Below, piece after piece: positions 22,861 to 32,503 of a DNA stretch of 64,000 bases. Every line of letters starts with the position of its first letter. The stretch's first letter is position 1. Location: assembly GCF_002261475.1 (NCBI RefSeq), contig NZ_NEVN01000009.1, forward strand, positions 310,001 through 374,000, in the 5' to 3' direction. Source of the stretch: Bordetella genomosp. 5 (lineage in GTDB: Bacteria > Pseudomonadota > Gammaproteobacteria > Burkholderiales > Burkholderiaceae_B). The translations under genes and the position numbers were made by a program. The notes under the pieces were generated by a model. It was not told the origin of the DNA and did not search any database. It saw only the letters and a program-made list of their open reading frames with translations.

Positions 22861-25530
22861 TCAGGCTTCCTCGTCTTCCAGGTCCAGGCGCAGGAACGGC
22901 CCGGCATCGCAATACTTCAGATCGTCGCGGCGCCAGCTCAGGTTGGCCGCGTGGCCGCTCGCGTACTCGTCGGCCAGCATCTCGATCGCATCGCGCCAAT
23001 GCCGCACGATGTCGTTCCAGGGCCGGCCTTCGAACGCTTTGCTGTCGGCCGCTTCGGTCACGCCGTCGATGCCGAGGTCTTCTTCGGCCAGGCCCTGTGC
23101 CGTGACCTGGCGCGCATGCACCTGGGCCAGCAACAGGCCGGCCACGCGCGTGTCGGGCGCGTCGCCCGCCAGCACCGAGGCGTAAAAAGGCAGTTGCAGA
23201 TTGACCGGCCGCGCGCGCGCCCAGTCGGATTCGGGCCGGGCCGCATTGGCGCCGGTCTTGTAGTCGATGATGACGGCGCGGCCATCGGCCAGCGTGTCCA
23301 TGCGATCCAGGCGCACCTTGAGCGCAAGGGCGCCACGGCGCCATTGATGCGTCTCTTCGACCTGCGCCACGGCAAAGGGCAGACGGCTGGCCTCGAGCTC
23401 GAGCCAGCGCGAGATCACGCTGCGTGCGCGATCGCACTCGAGCGCGCGCAGCGCGGCCGGATAGGCCTTGAGCTCGACATCCGCTGCCTGCGCCACGGCA
23501 CCATCGACCAGGGCCGCCAGACGGCCCTCGGTCATGGCCTGATGCAGCGCCTCCTGATCGGGCAGCATGCGCCAGATCACTTCGAGCGCGCCGTGCAAAA
23601 ACTGGCCGCGCACGTTGACGCTGGCGGCATCCGCGTACGGCGCCAGCGCGCGCGCGCCGAGGCGGTGCCGCACGAACGCCCACAAGGGATTGCGCGCCTG
23701 GGTGTCGAGCACGTCCAGGCCGCCCGTACTGGTGTTGTCGGAGGTGAGCGGCGGGCCCTGATGATCGTCGAGCGACTGCTGGGCCCAGGGCTCGGCCGCA
23801 TCGCCCGAGGCGGGTTGCCAGCGCAGCAAGGGCACCTCGGCAATGAGCGGCGACGGCCGCAGTTCGCGCTCGCCATCCATCTCGGCATGACTCACCACCA
23901 GCTCGGGCGCGCAGCGCGACAGCGCGTCGAACAGCGTGTCGGCCCACAGGCGCTCGCGCTCGGGCGTGGCGCGCGGCGCGCCGGCCTGGCGCAGCACGGC
24001 CAGCGGAATCAGGGGATTGGGTTTGGGCGAGGCGGGCAGCACATCATCGGTGAGGCCCAGCATCCAGACCCCGTCCCAGGCGCCGCCTTCGGCCTCCAGC
24101 AGACCGAGCACGTCGAGGCGCGCCGCGGGATCGCGCTGCGGCTGGAAGGCACCGGCGCGCGCCGCGCTGGCCAGCAGGCGTACGGCGCCCTTGCCGTTGA
24201 TCGGGCCGACGGCGGGCGCCAGCGCGGCGAAATCGCCCAGCAGCTCGCCGAAGGCGCCCATCACCTGATAGCCCACGCTATCGAGCGCGTGCTCGCCCGG
24301 AAACCCGAGCGCCTTGAGCGTGGCCTTGATGCGCGGCGCCCAGACATCGCAGGGCGCCCGTCCGGGGCCATCACGCCAGGTGGCGAGCGCCGCCTCCCAG
24401 CCCTGCGCCAGCCGCGGCGACAGCTCCAGGTCTTTTTTCCAGCCCTCGGCGGTCACGCGCACACGGCCCTGGCGGCGCCAGCGCACATCGATCGCGCCCA
24501 GGCGGGCGCCCTCGCTCCGATCTCCGGCGCAATGTCCCGCCAGCAGCGCCGCGCCCAGCGCCGGCGCATCGACATGTCCGTCGGCGGCGAACGCGGCCAG
24601 CGCCTCCAGCCAGCACAGCGCGGCATGCACGGCCGGCCACTCGATGAGCGAGCGGCCCACCGCGACGTTGAAGGGCAAGGCGGGCTGCCCGCCGGCGGCC
24701 GCGAGCGCGTGGCTCAGCACCCGCCGCGCGAACGGCGCCTCGGCCTCGAGCGAGGCCGAGACGATGGCGTAGCGTCCGTGAGGTTGCGCGCGCAGACGTT
24801 CCGCGGCCCAGGCCGCGGCGGCACGCCACTCCGCGCCCCGGTCATGGGCGGCATAGCGGCCCGCAGGCGCGGCCTCGCGCTGGGCTTCCCGCCACGACGA
24901 CAGCGCAACGCCCTGCGACTGCAGGGCCGTCAGCAGGGCCGCGAAACGCGGCGAGAGCTCGCCGAAGCCGGCCAGCACCACGCGTTCGGGCAGGCGCAGC
25001 TCGCCCTGCATCACGGCGCGCGCGACCCGCGCATAGCCCTGGTTGGCGTCTTCGGCATCAAGCTGCGCCAGCATCGCGCGGTAGCGGGCGCGCCAGCGCA
25101 GAAAGCCCCGGTACTCGTCGGTCTGGGCGGGCTCGGGGACGTCGAGCTGCCATTCGTCGCACAACAGATCGGCGTCGAGCGCGAGCCGGGCCGCCTGATC
25201 GGTATCGAGCAGCACATGATCGCGCTGCTCGGCCAGGATCGCCTCGCGCCACACCAGCTGGGTCGCGAACGATCCCAGGCGGTACGCGGGCAGCTCCGCC
25301 TGCGGCGCGAAGGCCAGCTCGGCGGCGGCCTCGACCAGCCAGGCCGACAGCGGCAGGATGCGCGGCAACTCGCTCACCTGGCGCTCGTGCCGCAAGCGCG
25401 CGGCGACCTCGAGCGTGAGGCGGCGCGCAAGACGGTTGTTGACGGTCAGGACCAGCGTGCCATCGGCGGGCAGCTCGCCCAACGCATCCGAGGGGCACAC
25501 GGGCAATGAAGAAAGCAGGTCGTCCTGCAT
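22861..25530 (-). CDS. AddB-like PD-(D/E)XK nuclease / inactivated helicase partner
   Basis: An 889-residue partner of the helicase downstream. The C-terminal third holds a RecB-type nuclease motif (DGRAVIIDYKTGANA, near residue 755) followed by QLPFYASVLAG. The N-terminal part resembles SF1 helicase folds without a Walker A motif. It probably corresponds to the family annotated as probable DNA repair protein (TIGR03623), an AddB analogue. Its cysteines are scattered and I see no C-x2-C pair, so the iron-sulfur staple of classical AddB seems absent. The two genes form a tight operon. Confidence 0.78.
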   Translation of the reverse strand: MQDDLLSSLPVCPSDALGELPADGTLVLTVNNRLARRLTLEVAARLRHERQVSELPRILPLSAWLVEAAAELAFAPQAELPAYRLGSFATQLVWREAILAEQRDHVLLDTDQAARLALDADLLCDEWQLDVPEPAQTDEYRGFLRWRARYRAMLAQLDAEDANQGYARVARAVMQGELRLPERVVLAGFGELSPRFAALLTALQSQGVALSSWREAQREAAPAGRYAAHDRGAEWRAAAAWAAERLRAQPHGRYAIVSASLEAEAPFARRVLSHALAAAGGQPALPFNVAVGRSLIEWPAVHAALCWLEALAAFAADGHVDAPALGAALLAGHCAGDRSEGARLGAIDVRWRRQGRVRVTAEGWKKDLELSPRLAQGWEAALATWRDGPGRAPCDVWAPRIKATLKALGFPGEHALDSVGYQVMGAFGELLGDFAALAPAVGPINGKGAVRLLASAARAGAFQPQRDPAARLDVLGLLEAEGGAWDGVWMLGLTDDVLPASPKPNPLIPLAVLRQAGAPRATPERERLWADTLFDALSRCAPELVVSHAEMDGERELRPSPLIAEVPLLRWQPASGDAAEPWAQQSLDDHQGPPLTSDNTSTGGLDVLDTQARNPLWAFVRHRLGARALAPYADAASVNVRGQFLHGALEVIWRMLPDQEALHQAMTEGRLAALVDGAVAQAADVELKAYPAALRALECDRARSVISRWLELEASRLPFAVAQVEETHQWRRGALALKVRLDRMDTLADGRAVIIDYKTGANAARPESDWARARPVNLQLPFYASVLAGDAPDTRVAGLLLAQVHARQVTAQGLAEEDLGIDGVTEAADSKAFEGRPWNDIVRHWRDAIEMLADEYASGHAANLSWRRDDLKYCDAGPFLRLDLEDEEA

Positions 25531-25628
25531 GAATTCGGCTCACGGAAGCCCGGCGAGGCGGGCAACAAGGGAAGCGCCGGCGCGAGCGCCAGCGAATGGG
25601 CCCTAGGATACCGAACAAATCGGGGCGA

Positions 25629-25793
25629 TCAGAAGCCGCACAAGGCGGCGACGCTTTCCCAGTTGAGCCGCATGGACGGGCTCAGATAGCCCCAGAAGCC
25701 CAGCGCCATGACCAGCGCGAGCGCGCCATAGCCGGTCCAGCGCCAGGCGGAGCGGCGGGGAGACGAAGCGCGAACGTCGGCGGGCGAGGTCAT
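25629..25793 (-). CDS. Small single-pass membrane protein, 54 residues
   Basis: A short frame from ATG 25793 to TGA at 25629. The first 18 residues are polar with several Arg (MTSPADVRASSPRRSAWRW). A hydrophobic helix of about 17 residues follows (YGALALVMALGFWGYL), then a short tail ending LCGF. Positive-inside charge suggests the N-terminus is cytoplasmic. It sits between the MFS gene and the AddB-like gene on the same strand. No good Shine-Dalgarno sequence is visible and I do not recognise a family. The amino acid pattern is protein-like rather than a GC artefact. Confidence 0.5.
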   Translation of the reverse strand: MTSPADVRASSPRRSAWRWTGYGALALVMALGFWGYLSPSMRLNWESVAALCGF

Positions 25794-25861
25794 GACTCAG
25801 GGCGAGAGGCGAGTGTGCAAGGCAATGCGAGGACGGCGGCGACGCGCGGACTCGGCGAGCG

Positions 25862-27073
25862 TTACACGCTGCGCACCAAGCCCGGCGGGTGCGCCGAGCC
25901 GACCGGGCGCTCGCGCACCGGCAGGCAGAGCAGCGCGGCGACGACCGCCAGGACCAGACCGATCCACCAGATCAAGGTGTAGGCGCCGGTCTGGGCATAG
26001 ACATAACCGCCCAGCCACACGCCGATGAAACTGCCGATCTGATGGCCAAGAAAGACGATACCCGAAAGCGTGGCGGCATAGCGCAAACCGTAGATTTCGC
26101 CGATCAGCCCCTGCGTAAGCGGCACCGTGCCGAGCCAGAACAGCCCCATCCAGGCGGCGAAGCCATACAGCACCCAGGGCGTGAGCGGCAGCACCAGGAT
26201 CAGCGCGATGCCCACGGCCCGCATCGCATACATGATGGCCAGCAGCCACTTCTTGCTGTAGCGCCCGCCCAGCTTGCCGGCATAGAACGACCCGAACACA
26301 TTGAAGAGCCCGATCAGCGCGATGGCGGTGGCGCCCTGCCCGGCGTTCAGACCCGCGTCGCCCACGAAGGCGGGCAGATGCAGCGTGATGAACGCCGTGT
26401 GGAAACCACAGACGAAGTAGCTGCCGAACAGAAAGTGAAACGAGGGATGCGTGATGGCCTGGCGCACGGCGAAGCCGAGCGCCTGCGGACCGGTGTGCGG
26501 CGCGGGCTTGCCGCGCAGGAACCACGCCAGCGGCAGCGCCACCGCCACGAGCAGCGACAGCAGCCAGAGCGCACCGGTCCAGTCGGCGTGCACGATCATC
26601 TGCTGACCGGCCGGCACCACCAGAAACTGCCCCAGCGATCCGCCCGCGCTGGCGATTCCCATGGCGGTGCTGCGGTAGGCCGGCGGCACCGCGCGGGCAA
26701 TGACGGGAAGAATGATCGGGAAGGTGGTGCCCGCCTGTCCCAGGCCGACGACGACGCCGCTCATGAAACAGAGGGTAAAGGGATCGGCGGCATAGCGGGT
26801 GCCGATCAGGCCCAGCACATAGAGCAAGGCGCCGAGCGCAACCGTGCGGCCCGAGCCGTAGCGGTCGGCCAGCATGCCCATGAAAATACAGGAGATACCC
26901 CAGACCAGATTCTGCAGCGCGAAGGCGAAGGAAAAAACCTCGCGCCCCCAGCCCCGATCGAGGCCCATGGGCTGCATGAAGAGCCCGAACGTGGCGCGCA
27001 CGCCCATCGCCAGCAACACCACGATCGTGCCGATGACGATCGTGCGTACGGATACCGCTTCTGTATTGGACAT
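25862..27073 (-). CDS. MFS transporter
   Basis: A 403-residue, 12-helix major facilitator superfamily carrier. The loop 2-3 motif appears as GMLADRYGSGRT and the equivalent in the second half as GKLGGRYSKKW. The pattern GVRATFGLFMQPM near the first helix resembles monocarboxylate/oxalate-type (OFA) and related organic acid carriers. The length is standard. It is transcribed toward the small membrane ORF and the AddB-like gene, with 68 bases between. Substrate unknown. Confidence 0.87.
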   Translation of the reverse strand: MSNTEAVSVRTIVIGTIVVLLAMGVRATFGLFMQPMGLDRGWGREVFSFAFALQNLVWGISCIFMGMLADRYGSGRTVALGALLYVLGLIGTRYAADPFTLCFMSGVVVGLGQAGTTFPIILPVIARAVPPAYRSTAMGIASAGGSLGQFLVVPAGQQMIVHADWTGALWLLSLLVAVALPLAWFLRGKPAPHTGPQALGFAVRQAITHPSFHFLFGSYFVCGFHTAFITLHLPAFVGDAGLNAGQGATAIALIGLFNVFGSFYAGKLGGRYSKKWLLAIMYAMRAVGIALILVLPLTPWVLYGFAAWMGLFWLGTVPLTQGLIGEIYGLRYAATLSGIVFLGHQIGSFIGVWLGGYVYAQTGAYTLIWWIGLVLAVVAALLCLPVRERPVGSAHPPGLVRSV

Positions 27074-27260
27074 AAGCAGGTTTGTCTCGCGTGTTATGTG
27101 CCGCTGGCACCCCTGCCCACACTGCGAGCCTGGCGCCGCTGCTGTTGGTATCCGCCCCCCTTTCCCGTGGGCGGCCCGCGCCGTGAAGCGCGGGCCGCTC
27201 CATCATAGTCCTGTCGGCCGGCGTCTGGGCAGGCCCTCCGCGGGTTGGCGCACGCGCAAC

Positions 27261-27290
27261 AAAAAGGGCGGCCCCGCCAGGGACCGCCCC
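27261..27290 (-). terminator. Rho-independent terminator of the urt-fmd operon
   Basis: On the minus strand, arms at 27289-27280 and 27275-27266 (GGGCGGTCCC / GGGGCCGCCC, one G-U pair) are followed by TTTTT at 27265-27261. It lies just past the fmdB stop. Confidence 0.85.
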
Positions 27291-27309
27291 GTGCGCCGGC
27301 CGGCGCGGG

Positions 27310-27642
27310 TCAGTGACTGATCATCCAGGGTCGTGCCCCGGCGAACGTCTTGCCGCCGTCGGCCGTGCGGCGCGTCTTGGAAGGCAGTTTGCCCCCCTGG
27401 CAGCAACCGCAACCCATCCCATGGCCGCCACGCGAGCTGCGCGGTTCGGCCGCGTTGCGCTCGTTGAGGGCGCGGGCGCGGTTGACCGCCGAGGACAGCG
27501 CCGACACCGCCGGCGCGCCACTGACGTACCGCGCGCACGATGCGCCGCAGTCCGGGCAGGCCGCCGGATCGCGCCACTGTGCCAATGGCCTCAGCACGGC
27601 GAACTCGCCGCACGCTTCACACCGGTAATCGTAGAGCGGCAT
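27310..27642 (-). CDS. fmdB: FmdB family zinc-ribbon protein
   Basis: A 110-residue protein starting MPLYDYRCEACGEF, the signature of the FmdB/CxxC-CxxC-SSSS zinc-ribbon family (C-x2-C near residues 8-11 and CPDCG near 29-32). FmdB was described as a putative regulator of formamidase expression in Methylophilus. A second Cys-rich patch (GMGCGCCQGG) lies near residue 75. It starts at ATG 27642 with GAGGAGA upstream, 10 bases after the formamidase stop, and is the last gene of the operon. Confidence 0.9.
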   Translation of the reverse strand: MPLYDYRCEACGEFAVLRPLAQWRDPAACPDCGASCARYVSGAPAVSALSSAVNRARALNERNAAEPRSSRGGHGMGCGCCQGGKLPSKTRRTADGGKTFAGARPWMISH

Positions 27643-27652
27643 GCCGGTCTCC

Positions 27653-28882
27653 TCAGCGGTCCTGGGCGATGGGCATGTCGACGTCGCCCTTGATGTGTTT
27701 GACGGGACCGGACGCCTGCGGCTGGATGTCGAACTCGAAGATCTCGGTCGGCAGCCACAGGGTGGCGCAGGCATTGGGAATGTCGACCACCCCGCTGATG
27801 TGCCCCTGCACCGGCGCCGTGCCCAGGATCGAATACGCCTGAGCGCCGGAATAGCCGAACTTCTTGAGATACTCGATCGCGTTGAGGCAGGCCTGCCGGT
27901 AGGCGATGTGCACGTCGAGGTAATGCTGCTTGCCACCTTCGTCGACCGAGATCCCCTCGAAAATCAGGTAATCCTTGTAGTTGGGCACGATCGGGCTGGG
28001 CTTGAAGATCGGATTGCGGATGCCGTACTTGTCCATCCCGCCCTTGATGAGCGAGACCCGCATGTGCACCCATCCCGCCATCTCGATGGCGCCGCAGAAG
28101 GTGATCTCGCCATCGCCCTGCGAAAAATGCAGGTCGCCCACCGAGAGCCCGCCGCCCTTCACATACACCGGGAAAAACACGCGCGAGCCCCGCGACAGAT
28201 CCTTGATGTCGCAGTTGCCGCCGTGCTCGCGCGGCGGCACCGTGCGCGCGCCCTGGGCCGCGGCGCGGTCGCGCGCCTCCCCTTGCAGCTTGCCCATGTG
28301 GGCGGTCTTGGGCGCCGGCGGATTGGCCAGCGGCGGCACGCGGTCGGGTTCGGTGTCGATCAACGCCTGCTCGCGCTTGTTCCACGTATCGAGCATGGCC
28401 TGATCCGGCAGGCAGCCGATCAGCCCGGGATGGATGAGGCCGGCGAAGCGCACGCCGGGGATATGGCGCGAGCGCGTGAACATGCCCTCGAAGTCCCAGA
28501 TGGATTTCTGGGCCAGCGGAAAGTGATCCGTCAGGAAGCCGCCGCCGTTCTTCTTGCTGAAGAAGCCGTTGAAGCCCCAGAGGCTGTCGGGCTTGGCGCC
28601 GATGTCGAGCAGATCGACGACCAGCAGATCGCCGGGCTCCGCGCCTTCGACGCCGACCGGCCCGGACAGGAAATGCACCGTGGAAAGATCGACGTCGCGC
28701 ACGTCCGAGGCGTCATCGTCGTTCTTGATGGCGCCGCCGGTCCAGTCGTAGGTCTCGAGCACGAAGTCGTCGCCCGGCTTGACCCACACCGCCAGCGGGA
28801 TGTCGGGGTGCCAGCGGTTGTGCACCATCTCGTTCTCGTAGGGCGATTGCGCCAGGTCCACCTTGATCAACGTTTCAGGCAT
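27653..28882 (-). CDS. fmdA: Formamidase / acetamidase
   Basis: A 409-residue amidase of the FmdA/AmdA family, which hydrolyses formamide (and short aliphatic amides) to ammonia and the acid. Family blocks are visible: NRWHPDIPLAVWVKPGDDF, DLLDIGAKPDSLWGFNGFF, RFAGLIHPGLIGCLP and GNCDIKDLSRGSRVFFPVYV. The length matches the Methylophilus enzyme. It is preceded by the five-gene urea/amide ABC transporter operon and followed by fmdB, so imported amides would be hydrolysed here to supply nitrogen. Confidence 0.94.
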   Translation of the reverse strand: MPETLIKVDLAQSPYENEMVHNRWHPDIPLAVWVKPGDDFVLETYDWTGGAIKNDDDASDVRDVDLSTVHFLSGPVGVEGAEPGDLLVVDLLDIGAKPDSLWGFNGFFSKKNGGGFLTDHFPLAQKSIWDFEGMFTRSRHIPGVRFAGLIHPGLIGCLPDQAMLDTWNKREQALIDTEPDRVPPLANPPAPKTAHMGKLQGEARDRAAAQGARTVPPREHGGNCDIKDLSRGSRVFFPVYVKGGGLSVGDLHFSQGDGEITFCGAIEMAGWVHMRVSLIKGGMDKYGIRNPIFKPSPIVPNYKDYLIFEGISVDEGGKQHYLDVHIAYRQACLNAIEYLKKFGYSGAQAYSILGTAPVQGHISGVVDIPNACATLWLPTEIFEFDIQPQASGPVKHIKGDVDMPIAQDR

Positions 28883-28915
28883 GGCTTGCTCCTTTGGGGA
28901 TGAACAGCGTCGGCC

Positions 28916-29608
28916 TCAGACCGACAGGTACTTGCTGATCGACTGCTCGTCGACGTTATCGCGCAGGTCTTCGTGAACGAATCGGCCCTTGTCGATGACG
29001 ATCAGACGATCCGCGATCTGCATCGTGAAACTGAGTACCTGCTCCGACACGACGATCGCCAGGTTCTTGAGCTGGCGGATCTCGAGCAGGCTGCGCGCGA
29101 TGTCTTTGATGATGGACGGCTGGATGCCTTCGGTGGGCTCGTCCAGCAGCAGCACCTTGGGCTCGGTCACGAGGGCCCGCGCGATCGCGAGTTGCTGCTG
29201 CTGTCCGCCCGACAGATCGCCGCCGCGCCGGTTGCGCATGTCGTGCAGCACCGGAAACAGCGCGTAGATATCCGCCGGCACGGCATCGCGCAGCGCCCGC
29301 CCGCGCAGGCCGGTACGGATGTTCTCCTCGACCGTGAGCGTGGGAAAGATCATGCGGCCCTGCGGCACATAGGCCACGCCGCTGCGCACACGCTGGTGGC
29401 TTTCCAGGCCGCCGAGGTCCTTGCCATCGATCGACATCGAGCCGTGCATCGCGGGCAGCAGTCCCATCAGGGTCTTGAACAGCGTGGTCTTGCCCATGCC
29501 GTTGCGCCCCATGATCGCCACGATCTCGCCCTGCCCCACATGCAGGTCCACGCCGTGGATCACCCGGCTCTGGCCGTAGCCCGACATCAGCCCGTTTACG
29601 TTGAACAT
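28916..29608 (-). CDS. urtE: Urea/short-chain amide ABC transporter ATPase UrtE
   Basis: A 230-residue ATPase of the LivF type. Walker A GRNGMGKT is at residues 34-41, the signature is LSGGQQQQLAIARAL, and Walker B is VLLLDEPTEGIQPSI, whose EGIQPSI wording is characteristic of UrtE. It starts at ATG 29608 with GGAGG upstream; the longer frame to 30031 is out of register with urtD and discarded. It works with UrtD under the UrtB/UrtC permease. Downstream is fmdA. Confidence 0.93.
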   Translation of the reverse strand: MFNVNGLMSGYGQSRVIHGVDLHVGQGEIVAIMGRNGMGKTTLFKTLMGLLPAMHGSMSIDGKDLGGLESHQRVRSGVAYVPQGRMIFPTLTVEENIRTGLRGRALRDAVPADIYALFPVLHDMRNRRGGDLSGGQQQQLAIARALVTEPKVLLLDEPTEGIQPSIIKDIARSLLEIRQLKNLAIVVSEQVLSFTMQIADRLIVIDKGRFVHEDLRDNVDEQSISKYLSV

Positions 29609-29625
29609 TTCGCCTCCGTGGCCCG

Positions 29626-30365
<740 letters not shown>

Positions 30366-30369
<4 letters not shown>

Positions 30370-31487
30370 GCTGCCTCCGTCACACCGCTGCCCGTATCGG
30401 CCTTGCGCCTGCGCGCCAGCCGGGGCTTGATGTACTGACCGTACAGGCCGGCCAGACCGTTGGGAAACGCCATCACCACCGCAATGAACAGACCGCCCAT
30501 CAGGAACAGCCACAGCTGCGGAAAGCTTTCCGAGAAGTAGCTCTTGCCGAAGTTCACCAACAGCGTACCGTACACCGCGCCCAGCAGCGAGAGCCGGCCG
30601 CCCACCGCGGCGAAGATCACCATCTCGATCGAGGGCACGATGCCGACGAAGGACGGCGACATGAAGCCGACCTGCAGGGTGAACATCGCCCCGCCGATGG
30701 CCGAGAACACGGCCGCCACGCAGAACACGAACACCTTGAAGCTCGCCACGTCGTAGCCCGAGAAGCGCACCCGCTCTTCCTTATCGCGCATCGCCATCAG
30801 CAGCTTTCCGAGCTTGGAGGCGAGCAGAAAGCGGCCGATCAGGATGCAGGCGAACAACAGGCCGCCGTTGATGAAGTACAGCGTCAGGCGCGCGCTATCG
30901 GTGCGGATGTCCCAGCCGAGCAGGGTCTTGAGATCGGTGATGCCGTTCACCCCGCCGGTCCAGCCCTGCTGGCCGATGATGAGCACCGACAGGATCAGCG
31001 CCACGGCCTGCGTCACGATGGCGAAGTAGGTGTCGCCCACCCGCCGCTTGAACATCGCGAGCCCCAGCACCAGCGCCAGCAGGCACGGCACCAGCGGCAC
31101 CGCCATCAAGGTGAACCAGAAGCTCTTGAAGGGCACCCAGAACCAGGGCAGCTCCGTCAGCTGGTTCCAGTCCATGAAGTCCGGGATGCCCGGCGTGGAC
31201 TGGATCTTGGTGGCCTCCGGCGTGGAGGCTTCCAGCTTGAGGAACATCGCCATGCAATAGCCGCCGAGACCGAAGAACACGCCCTGCCCCAGGCTCAGGA
31301 TGCCGCCATAACCCCAGCACAGCACCAGCCCCAGTGCCACGAACGCATAGGTCAGGTATTTGCCGATCAGATTGAGCCGGAACACGTCCAGCGCCAGCGG
31401 GAACACCACGAATATCAGCGCGGCGAGCAGCCCCAGGCCGATGAGGCCGTGGCGTCCGCCCAGCACGTTGCGATAGAGCGTCTGCAT
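30366..31487 (-). CDS. urtC: Urea/short-chain amide ABC transporter permease UrtC
   Basis: A 373-residue permease of the LivM type with about ten helices. The opening after the first helix (GKYLTYAFVALGLVLCWGYGGILSLGQGVFFGLGGY) and the motif GGVNGITDL match UrtC proteins. The start is the ATG at 31487, with GGGAGAC about 6 bases upstream; the longer frame to 31886 lies within urtB. It pairs with UrtB as the membrane channel. The C-terminus is basic (KPRLARRRK). Confidence 0.92.
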
Positions 31488-31504
31488 GAAGGTCTCCCGT
31501 CGAT

Positions 31505-32422
31505 TCACTTGCGGACCTTGACGCTGAACAGGCCCTGCGGGCGCAGCATCAGGATGAGGACCACCGCCGACAGCGTGAGCACCTTGGCCATGGAACCGGT
31601 CATGAAGAATTCCGACACCGACTGCGTCTGTGCGATGACGAACGCGGAGGCGATGGTGCCGAACAGGCTCGCGGCGCCACCGAACACCACGGTCAGGAAG
31701 GTGTCGACGATGTAGAGCGATCCGCTGGTGGGCCCGGTGGAGCCGATCGTGGTGAATGCCGCGCCCGCGATGCCGGCAATGCCGCAGCCCAGCGCGAACG
31801 TGAGGCGATCGACGCGCTTGGTGTCGATGCCGACCGCGCCGCTCATGGCGCGGTTCTGCACCGTCGCGCGCACATGCAGCCCCCAAGTGGAACGAAACAG
31901 CGCGAGCAGCAGGCCGGCCGTCAGCACCAGGGTGATGGACATGACGAACAGCCCGTTGATCGGAATGTCCACGCCGTCCAGCGGCTGCCAGGAGCCCATC
32001 AGCCAGTCGGGCAGCGTGGGGCTGACCTCACGCGGGCCGAAAAGCGATCGGAGCGACTGCTGCAGGATGAGTGATAGCCCCCAGGTCGCCAGCAGCGTGT
32101 CGAGCGGGCGGCGGTAGAGATGGCGGATCATGGCCCACTCCACCAGCCATCCCAGTGCGAAGGTCACGGCAAAGGCCAGCGCGATGGCAAGGAAGAAGTA
32201 CACGGGCATCAGGCCGGGCGCGAACTGCTGCACCAGGTCGGACAGCAGATACGTGCAGTACGCACCCACCGCGAGGAACTCGCCGTGCGCCATGTTGATG
32301 ACGCCCATCTGGCCAAAGATGATGGCCAGCCCCAGCGCCATCAGCAACAACACGCTGAACACCGACAAGCCGTTGAAGCCCTGCATCAGCAGAATGGCCC
32401 CGAGGTCGGAGAAGGATTCCAT
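31505..32422 (-). CDS. urtB: Urea/short-chain amide ABC transporter permease UrtB
   Basis: A 305-residue LivH-type permease with about eight helices. IIFGQMGVINMAHGEFLAVGAY near residue 35 is the family signature, and RATVQNRAMSGAVGID near residue 190 marks the UrtB branch. It follows urtA by about 80 bases and precedes urtC by 17. E. coli LivH homologues carry branched amino acids, but the UrtB-type wording plus the fmdA neighbour points to urea or amides. Confidence 0.93.
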   Translation of the reverse strand: MESFSDLGAILLMQGFNGLSVFSVLLLMALGLAIIFGQMGVINMAHGEFLAVGAYCTYLLSDLVQQFAPGLMPVYFFLAIALAFAVTFALGWLVEWAMIRHLYRRPLDTLLATWGLSLILQQSLRSLFGPREVSPTLPDWLMGSWQPLDGVDIPINGLFVMSITLVLTAGLLLALFRSTWGLHVRATVQNRAMSGAVGIDTKRVDRLTFALGCGIAGIAGAAFTTIGSTGPTSGSLYIVDTFLTVVFGGAASLFGTIASAFVIAQTQSVSEFFMTGSMAKVLTLSAVVLILMLRPQGLFSVKVRK

Positions 32423-32503
32423 TTCGCACTCCCGGCATGAAACAGGCCGTGCGCGCCCTCGGCGCGCACGGATCGGCCACGGACACCGCGGTGTCCGCGC
32501 GGC

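Noticed and set aside
19215-23105. 1296-residue plus-strand open frame
   Set aside because: Antisense to the AddA-like helicase, which has all expected helicase and nuclease motifs; the plus frame has none.
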